Shown piece after piece: positions 1 to 5,034 of a stretch of DNA of 5,034 bases. The notes below the pieces were generated by a model that saw only the letters and a program-made list of their open reading frames with translations, was not told the origin of the DNA and did not search any database. This stretch comes from an uncultured Bacteroidales bacterium (GTDB lineage: Bacteria > Bacteroidota > Bacteroidia > Bacteroidales > Paludibacteraceae), in NCBI GenBank assembly GCA_900556095.1, contig USNU01000124.1, positions 1 through 5,034 on the forward strand. Direction: 5' to 3'. A program made the position numbers and the translations under genes. Position 1 is the stretch's first letter. The number at the start of each line of letters is the position of its first letter.

Positions 1-650
1 TGAGAAATCTCCATCAAGTGGTCATCGACGATGTTTGCCAAGTGATAGGTAGGCAGGTCATCGGCTGACTTGTATAGCACTTTGTCGTCCAAGATATTCG
101 AGTTGATAACCACCTCGCCGCGAATTAGGTCATGAACGTGTATGTCCTCGTTGGGCTCTACTAAAAAACGCACCACATACTTTTCCCCACGGGCAATACG
201 TGCGTCCACCTCCTCTTTGGCGAGTGTGAGCGAATTCACCATCTGCGTGCGTGTGCGTGCGTCATATTGAAAGTTAGGTATCTCCCCACGCTTGGCGTCC
301 AACTCTTCGGGAGTGTCAAATGCAATGTAAGCATGCCCCGAATCGAGCAGTTGTTTCACATACTGATGATAAATCTCGCGGCGCTCGCTCTGACGATACG
401 GACCATGCGCGCCCTTTCCATTGGGCGCATCTTTGCAGATTCCTTCGTCTATCTTGATACCGAGCCAATCAAGTGCCTCGATGATATATTCCTCTGCCCC
501 GGGTACGAAACGTGTGGAGTCGGTATCTTCTATACGAAGCAACATCTCCCCCCCGTGCTGACGCGCAAAAAGGTAGTTGTACAAAGCGGTACGCACACCG
601 CCGATATGCAATGCCCCCGTAGGACTGGGAGCGAAACGAACACGAACCAT
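1..650 (-). CDS. gltX: Glutamate--tRNA ligase (glutamyl-tRNA synthetase), N-terminal 216 residues, partial
   Basis: This cytoplasmic class I aminoacyl-tRNA synthetase charges tRNA-Glu with glutamate using ATP. The translation opens [18 protein letters not shown], the canonical GluRS start, with the HIGH-type ATP-binding signature as HIGG at residues 15-18. The glutamate-recognition residues known from Thermus GluRS are present: R5, A7, S9, E41 within RIEDTD (39-44), and Y202 and N206 within [12 protein letters not shown] (202-213). GPYRQSER (83-90) is another typical GluRS block. The frame has no stop and leaves the window at base 1, so the KMSKS loop and anticodon-binding domain are missing; bacterial family members are about 470-510 residues. 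The ATG at 650-648 was chosen because it places R5 and S9 exactly as in the family. There is no Shine-Dalgarno sequence, only an A/T-rich leader, as usual in Bacteroidota. GluRS versus GlnRS or a non-discriminating enzyme cannot be settled from this half, but the HIGG/RIEDTD pattern is that of bacterial GluRS. Confidence 0.97.
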   Translation of the reverse strand, partial: MVRVRFAPSPTGALHIGGVRTALYNYLFARQHGGEMLLRIEDTDSTRFVPGAEEYIIEALDWLGIKIDEGICKDAPNGKGAHGPYRQSERREIYHQYVKQLLDSGHAYIAFDTPEELDAKRGEIPNFQYDARTRTQMVNSLTLAKEEVDARIARGEKYVVRFLVEPNEDIHVHDLIRGEVVINSNILDDKVLYKSADDLPTYHLANIVDDHLMEIS

Positions 651-679
651 AAAGAAAGAATAATTTGTAAATTAGCCCG

Positions 680-711
680 CAAAGTTACGATAATTTTCTG
701 ATATGCACAAT
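680..711 (-). promoter_or_regulatory. Predicted Bacteroidota-type promoter of gltX
   Basis: Read on the minus strand, a TAACTTTG box (687 down to 680) matches the TAnnTTTG -7 consensus of the Bacteroidota primary sigma factor. An ATTG (711 down to 708) lies 20 bases upstream, where the weaker TTG/TTTG -33 element is expected. Transcription would start at roughly 670-675, giving a short leader of about 20-25 bases before the gltX ATG. The match is by eye; no other candidate in this orientation is as well placed. Confidence 0.6.
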
Positions 712-856
712 TCCTTTCTGAATTTCGGTTATTTTCACTGAGCATATACCTGTGTCGGGGAAAGAAAGACGGCAAGGAGAAAATCACCCCGCCTCCTCGG
801 ATCTGCAACATCAAAGCCTAATCATAAATAAGGATATATCTTACCGATAATTGGGG

Positions 857-888
857 ATTGCCGGGACCGGGATAGTGGTGTACCTTTG
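857..888 (+). promoter_or_regulatory. Predicted Bacteroidota-type promoter of the secreted Fn3 protein gene
   Basis: TACCTTTG at 881-888 matches the TAnnTTTG -7 element, and ATTG at 857-860 sits 20 bases upstream as the -33 element. The spacing is the same as in the gltX promoter on the other strand. Transcription should begin at about 893-897, leaving a leader of about 120 bases before the ATG at 1016. The -7 box lies inside a small inverted repeat, TGTAC-CTTT-GTACA (879-892). Nothing between here and the ATG matches the consensus equally well. Confidence 0.6.
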
Positions 889-894
889 TACAAA

Positions 895-963
895 TTTGCA
901 ATAATACGCTGCTATGGTGTGTGATGAGGTCGGATAGATATTGGTAGAGGTTGTTATTGCAAA
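895..963 (+). other. Inverted repeat in the 5' leader; possible structured untranslated region
   Basis: TTTGCAATAA (895-904) is perfectly complementary to TTATTGCAAA (954-963). One G-U pair (905 with 953) and one A-U pair (906 with 952) extend the stem to 12 pairs closing a 45-base loop (907-951). The loop is rich in G and poor in C, so it can form little internal structure. The 5' arm begins almost exactly at the predicted transcription start, so the RNA could carry a stem at its 5' end. That could protect the message or regulate it. The same symmetry could instead be a DNA-binding site. It matches no riboswitch family I know. Confidence 0.4.
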
Positions 964-1015
964 GACGGAGGTGTTAAAAATACAATCATATTCATTAATA
1001 AAAACCTATTTTCCT

Positions 1016-4000
1016 ATGAGAAGAAACAAACTCTTTTTGTTGTTGTCCGCAGGATTTTTAGCCTTTGGAATGAGTGCGCAGACTACTGTGCTGCCTTATT
1101 CCTCAGGTTTCGAAGTTGCTTCCGACAACGTACAATGGCAATTTTCGGAAGGAAATACCGTCAATCGCTGGTATATTGGCGGTGCCGCTCCGAAAGATGG
1201 AACCAATGCATTGTATATCAGCAATGACAATGGTGAGAATAACACGTACAGCAATCGCGACTACACCACGGCGTTTGCCTGGCGCACGTTTCAGTTCGAT
1301 GCGTGGGATTATATCATAAGTTTCGATTGGAAAGCCACGGGCGAAAGCCGCTACGACTTGATGCAGGTGTTGGTGCTGCCTGCCGATGTCAGCCTGACGG
1401 GGGCGAACCAGAATAGGGTGGATTTAGGAACTTTAACCGGTTTTGATGTAAATACATCAGCGGATAATTTTACTCAAGCGGGCTATATCCGTCTCCAAAG
1501 CGGTCAACCGAGCAAGCCAAGTTACCCGTGGATGTTCAACCAGACTACCTCGTGGCAAAGTGAGTCCGTTGAAATCAGTATCCCCACAAAAGGCGACTAT
1601 AACCTGGTTTTTGTCTGGCAGAACGATAACGGTCGCGGTGATAACCCGCCTGCTGCCATAGATAATCTGTCAATTAGCAGGAAGGCCTGTACCAATATGC
1701 AAGATTTGAATATCACCGGCATAACCGCTTCCTCGGCAACGCTCTCTTGGGCGACTCTCGAGGACGTAGTCGGCTACGACTATATCGTGGCACCTGCTAC
1801 GGAGACCATCGCTGACGCACAGGCACAGCGCACTACCGCCACATCGGTACATATCAGCCAACTGCTGCCGAATACTACCTACATTGCATACGTGCGTGCT
1901 GTGTGCGGAGAGGGGGTAGGTGCATGGAAACAAGCATCGTTCCATACCGATTGTGTGGAGCAGACTATTCCCTACACGGAGAATTTCGACGGCAGCCTGC
2001 CTAAGGGCAATGATGTGATGCCCTATTGCTGGCATAGGGTGGCATATAATAGTAAATATCCGTATGTGTTTGTAGATGAAGATAATATGAATTTGGCGCA
2101 TAGTGGGAGCAACTTCCTCTATTTCTACGGAGGAAATACCGCTTCGGAGCAGTATGCCGTTTTGCCTGCCACTACAGAGAACGCCAACCGCCTGATGCTT
2201 TCATTCTATTATAAAAACAGGGACGCGGGTGCAAAATATGGCAAAGTAATAGTGGGCGTGATGAGCGATTATACCGATGTAAGTACGTTTGTGGGGGTGG
2301 ATACGTTCCCGATAAGCACAACCTACACCTTGGCAAAATCGTATTTGAACAACGTCCCGGATACGCACAACTATGTAGCGATAAAGTACGCTGCGGGGAC
2401 TGCGGAAAACGGTTCGTATGTCTACATTGATGATGTGGAATTGAAGCCTATGCCTACCTGTATTCCGGCGAAAGCCATGCATATAGACCATATCACTACC
2501 ACGAGTGCTGACCTCGTGTGGCAGGCGGGTAAAGAGGAAACCGCTTGGTTGGTACGCTATGCCGAATCGGGCAGCACCGATACCATAACCACACGTATAT
2601 CCGGTACATCGGCATTGACTATCACAGGTTTGGTGCATTCGACACTTTATACCTATTGGGTGAGCATACAGTCGGATTGCGGCGATGGCGATATGGCAGA
2701 ACCCGTAGAAACCACGCTCTCCTTTGCCACTGAGTGTGCGCCGTTCCAAACACAGCGCGACTCTATCCTGTTCGGTTTCGAGCCCTACAGCACGGGACAA
2801 TCCTTCGAGGATATTCCTTGCTGGGATACTTTCAAAGGGGTGGGCAACTCGTCCTATAGATGGAAAGTACAGTCCGGTACCGCACATTCCGGAAGTATGT
2901 ACGCGCTCATCAGCAATCAGAACGACACAACGAAATCGGTGGTGCTGGTAACGCCGCAGGTAGAGATACCCGAGGGCTCGGAACTGAGTTTCTACAGCTG
3001 CAGCGGCTATGCCTCCACCTCTACCCGCAACGACCGCCTGGTGGTGTATGTGAATAATGTGCCTGCTTTGGAGGGTGCCACCCGTTTGGGCGAAGTGTGT
3101 GACCTAAACAATACATACCGTTTCTCGCGTTTCAGTCTGCCCGTCCGCGGCAAACAATATATCCTTATTGAGGCATACAACTACGGTTCGATTCATGTGG
3201 ACGACATCCTTGTCTCTCCGGAACCCGCCTGCTTGCCGCCGACCAATCTGCGGGTGTATGCCACCAATGCGCATAGTACCACTATTGCGTGGAACCCGGG
3301 GAAGAACGAAACGCAATGGCTGATAAGTGTGGACAACCATAAGGATATCTATATAGAGGATGAACCGGTGGAAGGCACGCCGTTCTATACCCTTGAGGAT
3401 TTGCCCTCTTCTACCAAAGATACCATCTATGTCAAGGTGCAATCGATGTGCGATGAGAGTTCCTTGTCGGAAACGGCAGAGGCATCCCTTGTCTTTACAA
3501 CGGCGTGCGGACCTGCGGACTATGCTGCGGCACAGGCGGGCGACACGCTGCTTGCTTGTGGCTTCGAGATAGGCGATGACGAATCGTTTGTCAGCGGTTG
3601 GGACTCGGTGGCGCACAACTGCTGGACGAACCGCCAAATCGGCTATACAGGCTATTATGCCCCTGCTTCTCCCATTATTTGGACGGTTAAAACCTCCAAT
3701 GCACACACCGGCGAACAGGCATTGGCATTGCCGTCCAATAGTTCCTATCAGCCGATTACCATCCTTGCTCTCCCGGGTATGGTGCTTGCTGACGGGATGG
3801 AATTGGAACTGGCTTTCTGGAGCAAGAAAGGGCAGGCCTATTATGGCAAAACGCTTGATAGTATCGAGGTTTATCTCAATAACGCACCCGCAATGGCAGG
3901 GGCTACTCGAATCGGTACTACAGGGCTCATCGGGGAGGAATATACGGAATATACGTTCAGCCCCATTTCGGCACTTGCCGGTTTGAACTATCTCATCCTT

Positions 4001-5034
4001 CGCTGTGAACATCCGAGCGGCTATGCCGACCTCTATATCGATGACATCGCTGTGCGTGTTCTGCCCGACTGCCGCAAGGTGCGGAATGTGGAGATAGACA
4101 ACATCACCACCCATACGGCTACGCTGCAATGGACACCCGGTAACCATGAAACGGCTTGGCAGGTAATCGTCATCAACGGTGCGGATACCCTCATCAATAC
4201 TCGTGCTAACCAGACATCGGTAACGATGTCCTCACTGCAATCTGGTACGAAATACACCCTTGATGTTACTATCAAAGCCGTTTGCGACAATGTCGGAGCC
4301 GTTGAGTTTTATCACGCTGCGCATACGTTCCAAACCGAATGTGAAGCCATTGCCGACTACCCGTGGAGCGAGACCTTTGAAGATATTCCTTCCGGTGGTG
4401 ACATCTTCGAAGTACCCCTGTGCTGGAATATTCTCGGGGCTAATCGGGGCGGCAATACCTCCGTTTTTGTTACCGGTTCTATCGCTGCACACGAGGGTAC
4501 AAAGGGGCTTACGCTCAAAACAACAGACGCATACGATGCTGTGGCTTTCGCTATCCTTCCGCAGGTCGAAACAGGGAATGAACTGGTATTCTACTACAAG
4601 AGCAATTATAGTAAGAAACCGCTCGAAGTGGGCTATCTCACCGATCCCGCCGACTCCACTACCTGGCATCGTATAGCCGAGTACAAAGGAACCACTACCT
4701 GGACGCGCGTTATCCTTACACTCGCGTGCGAGGAGAATGTCGGACAACCGTACTACGGTTTCCGATATGCGCCTAACTATCAGTACTCCAGCCAGGTATA
4801 TATCGATGATGTAACCGTGCATGCACCTTCGCCGTGTGCTTATCCGCGCGATTTGCATACCATTGATTCGCTTGCTACGCCGAATAGTGTCACTGTGGCT
4901 TGGGCGGGCAGCGCAGACAACGGATATACGGTAACGTTCTGTGGTGAGGATACCGTCACCTTACAGACAACCGACACTTTCTGCGTCTTGGACGGACTGC
5001 AACCCGCCACGCGTTATACCTATACGGTCAAGGT
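1016..5034 (+). CDS. Large secreted multidomain protein with alternating jelly-roll and Fn3 domains, N-terminal 1339 residues, partial
   Basis: This is an exported, probably surface-attached or released protein. Its modules resemble those of Bacteroidota adhesins and the cleaved-adhesin regions of gingipains and HagA. MRRNKLFLLLSAGFLAFGMSA is a Sec signal peptide with probable cleavage after A21, before Q22; no lipobox cysteine is present. Five jelly-roll (choice-of-anchor J / MAM-like) domains follow at about 22-224, 313-481, 574-738, 831-1018 and 1109-1273. They alternate with Fn3 domains at 225-312, 482-573, 739-830, 1019-1108 and 1274 onward. Domains 2-5 end in IDD/VDD strands followed by a cysteine that opens the Fn3. 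No catalytic domain is visible, so binding is an inference and the ligand is unknown. The frame runs 1339 codons without a stop and leaves the window; relatives usually end in a type IX secretion sorting domain, not visible here. The ATG at 1016 is preferred because it begins the signal peptide and the frame is closed upstream by TAG at 935-937. There is no Shine-Dalgarno sequence. Confidence 0.93.
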   Translation, partial: MRRNKLFLLLSAGFLAFGMSAQTTVLPYSSGFEVASDNVQWQFSEGNTVNRWYIGGAAPKDGTNALYISNDNGENNTYSNRDYTTAFAWRTFQFDAWDYIISFDWKATGESRYDLMQVLVLPADVSLTGANQNRVDLGTLTGFDVNTSADNFTQAGYIRLQSGQPSKPSYPWMFNQTTSWQSESVEISIPTKGDYNLVFVWQNDNGRGDNPPAAIDNLSISRKACTNMQDLNITGITASSATLSWATLEDVVGYDYIVAPATETIADAQAQRTTATSVHISQLLPNTTYIAYVRAVCGEGVGAWKQASFHTDCVEQTIPYTENFDGSLPKGNDVMPYCWHRVAYNSKYPYVFVDEDNMNLAHSGSNFLYFYGGNTASEQYAVLPATTENANRLMLSFYYKNRDAGAKYGKVIVGVMSDYTDVSTFVGVDTFPISTTYTLAKSYLNNVPDTHNYVAIKYAAGTAENGSYVYIDDVELKPMPTCIPAKAMHIDHITTTSADLVWQAGKEETAWLVRYAESGSTDTITTRISGTSALTITGLVHSTLYTYWVSIQSDCGDGDMAEPVETTLSFATECAPFQTQRDSILFGFEPYSTGQSFEDIPCWDTFKGVGNSSYRWKVQSGTAHSGSMYALISNQNDTTKSVVLVTPQVEIPEGSELSFYSCSGYASTSTRNDRLVVYVNNVPALEGATRLGEVCDLNNTYRFSRFSLPVRGKQYILIEAYNYGSIHVDDILVSPEPACLPPTNLRVYATNAHSTTIAWNPGKNETQWLISVDNHKDIYIEDEPVEGTPFYTLEDLPSSTKDTIYVKVQSMCDESSLSETAEASLVFTTACGPADYAAAQAGDTLLACGFEIGDDESFVSGWDSVAHNCWTNRQIGYTGYYAPASPIIWTVKTSNAHTGEQALALPSNSSYQPITILALPGMVLADGMELELAFWSKKGQAYYGKTLDSIEVYLNNAPAMAGATRIGTTGLIGEEYTEYTFSPISALAGLNYLILRCEHPSGYADLYIDDIAVRVLPDCRKVRNVEIDNITTHTATLQWTPGNHETAWQVIVINGADTLINTRANQTSVTMSSLQSGTKYTLDVTIKAVCDNVGAVEFYHAAHTFQTECEAIADYPWSETFEDIPSGGDIFEVPLCWNILGANRGGNTSVFVTGSIAAHEGTKGLTLKTTDAYDAVAFAILPQVETGNELVFYYKSNYSKKPLEVGYLTDPADSTTWHRIAEYKGTTTWTRVILTLACEENVGQPYYGFRYAPNYQYSSQVYIDDVTVHAPSPCAYPRDLHTIDSLATPNSVTVAWAGSADNGYTVTFCGEDTVTLQTTDTFCVLDGLQPATRYTYTVK
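1079..1951 (+). repeat. Module 1: divergent N-terminal jelly-roll plus Fn3-1 (residues 22-312)
   Basis: The jelly-roll (about 22-224) begins LPYSSGFE and contains NRWYIGG, ALYISNDNGENN and a FDW strand. These mark the Bacteroidota MAM-like/choice-of-anchor J type. It ends AAIDNLSISRKAC. It is longer than the later copies (about 203 residues against 165-188) and lacks both an opening cysteine and the CW motif. Fn3-1 (225-312) opens at C225, has the core tryptophan in the B strand (ATLSW), PNTTYIAYVRA in the E-F region, and C297 near the end. Confidence 0.75.
1952..2734 (+). repeat. Module 2: jelly-roll plus Fn3-2 (residues 313-573)
   Basis: The jelly-roll opens at C313, continues with IPYTENFDGSLP, has C338-W339, then AHSGSNFLYFYGG and RLMLSFYYKN strands. 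It ends VYIDDVELKPMPTC, a typical cleaved-adhesin/choice-of-anchor J course. Fn3-2 (482-573) opens at C482, carries SADLVWQAGKEETAWLVRY, and has its second cysteine at C555. The next module starts at C574, giving a unit of 261 residues. Confidence 0.75.
2735..3505 (+). repeat. Module 3: jelly-roll plus Fn3-3 (residues 574-830)
   Basis: C574 opens the domain. LFGFE (585-589) and FEDIPCW (597-603, with C602-W603) follow, then AHSGSMYALIS and ELSFYSCSGY strands, and it ends IHVDDILVSPEPAC. Fn3-3 (739-830) opens at C739, carries TTIAWNPGKNETQWLISV, and has its second cysteine at C812. The unit is 257 residues. The block of W, one or two small residues, GK or GN, (E/K)ETxW is shared with Fn3-2 and Fn3-4, which points to internal duplication. 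Confidence 0.75.
3506..4339 (+). repeat. Module 4: extended jelly-roll plus Fn3-4 (residues 831-1108)
   Basis: This is the longest cysteine-opened unit (278 residues). C831 opens it, an additional cysteine, C848, sits directly before GFE (849-851), and the CW pair is at C869-W870, 38 residues from the opening cysteine against 25-28 in modules 2, 3 and 5. NAHTGEQALALPS, ELELAFWSK and DLYIDDIAVRVLPDC complete the jelly-roll. Fn3-4 (1019-1108) opens at C1019, carries TATLQWTPGNHETAWQVIV, and has its second cysteine at C1090. Confidence 0.75.
4340..5034 (+). repeat. Module 5: jelly-roll plus truncated Fn3-5 (residues 1109-1339)
   Basis: C1109 opens the jelly-roll. WSETFEDIP (1117-1125) and FEVPLCW (1131-1137) follow, then AAHEGTKGLTL and ELVFYYKS strands, and it ends VYIDDVTVHAPSPC. 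Fn3-5 opens at C1274, has SVTVAWAGSADNGYTVTF and LQPATRYTYTVK, and is cut by the window end before the position of its second conserved cysteine. It carries two cysteines not seen at these places in the other Fn3 copies, in TFCGED and TFCVLD. Confidence 0.7.

Larger units (their letters stand above)
651..1015. other. Divergent intergenic region between gltX and the secreted-protein gene
   Basis: These 365 bases separate two start codons facing away from each other. They hold one promoter candidate for each gene and a leader inverted repeat, each listed separately. The segment 715-850 between the promoters contains no reading frame with recognisable coding content and no RNA gene I can identify. 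It has only short symmetric words, for example ATATGC at 701-706 with GCATAT at 742-747, and the 8-base palindrome GATATATC at 833-840. Neither is strong enough to call an operator. No terminator is expected here, because both genes are transcribed outwards. Confidence 0.7.

Noticed and set aside
267..701. Plus-strand open frame of 144 codons overlapping gltX
   Set aside because: It is antisense to the highly conserved GluRS catalytic domain, and its translation has no family resemblance. The gltX reading is unambiguous.
757..790. GGGG (757-760) and CCCC (787-790) as a possible terminator hairpin
   Set aside because: Only four pairs with a 26-base loop and no following T-tract, and both neighbouring genes are transcribed away from this spot.
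530..814. Minus-strand open frame of 94 codons spanning the gltX start and the intergenic region
   Set aside because: It overlaps the first 40 codons of gltX in another frame and would cross the gltX promoter. No recognisable protein content.
914..937. Seven-codon mini frame (MVCDEVG) in the leader, as a possible attenuator peptide
   Set aside because: It has no ribosome-binding context, no run of a single regulatory amino acid and no following terminator-like hairpin. A frame this short is expected by chance.
2201..2887. Minus-strand open frame of 228 codons opposite modules 2-3
   Set aside because: It is antisense to recognisable jelly-roll and Fn3 sequence, with no domain, promoter or credible start context. 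The other antisense frames (1670-2101, 4033-4290, 4232-4858) are rejected for the same reason.
3104..4147. Minus-strand open frame of 347 codons opposite the secreted-protein gene
   Set aside because: It lies wholly antisense to the Fn3/jelly-roll frame. Its translation is rich in R, C, H and I with no recognisable domain, and the plus-strand frame is clearly coding across the same bases. It is a shadow.
4656..4702. Direct repeat CCACTACCTGG at 4656-4666 and 4692-4702
   Set aside because: The 36-base spacing keeps it in frame and it encodes two TTW words in adjacent strands of one jelly-roll. Protein constraint and codon preference explain it without a mobile element or functional DNA site.

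Overview
The window looks like chromosome from a member of the Bacteroidota, most likely Bacteroidales. The evidence is of three kinds. Both start codons follow A/T-rich leaders with no Shine-Dalgarno sequence. Both genes have an upstream TAnnTTTG box, the -7 element of the Bacteroidota sigma factor. The large gene encodes a secreted chain of alternating jelly-roll and fibronectin type III modules, an architecture very common in that phylum. I cannot name genus or species.

Layout: two genes are transcribed away from each other and both run off the window. On the minus strand, 650 down to 1 holds the first 216 codons of glutamyl-tRNA synthetase (gltX), whose catalytic-domain residues are easy to recognise. 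On the plus strand, 1016 to 5034 is a single uninterrupted frame of 1339 codons with neither stop nor C-terminus in view. It encodes an exported protein with a signal peptide followed by five jelly-roll (choice-of-anchor J / cleaved-adhesin-like) domains alternating with five Fn3 domains, the last of them cut by the window end. Many open frames on the opposite strand or in other frames are shadows of these two genes.

The 365-base gap between the start codons (651-1015) appears to be a divergent promoter region. Each gene has an ATTG-N20-TAnnTTTG promoter candidate facing it. The plus-strand transcript would start at, or within a few bases of, a 12-pair inverted repeat (895-906 with 952-963), so the leader of the secreted-protein gene may be structured. 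I see no tRNA, rRNA, CRISPR, insertion sequence or attachment site.

The two genes have no evident functional link: one is a housekeeping translation enzyme and the other a predicted cell-surface or secreted multidomain protein. The most notable structure is the regular cysteine ladder of the secreted protein. A cysteine opens each Fn3 domain, a second lies near the Fn3 end, a third opens the following jelly-roll, and a fourth sits in a CW motif inside it. I found no convincing evidence of a wholly new system here. The items worth checking are the structured leader, the cysteine ladder, the odd first and fourth modules, and the unseen C-terminus.
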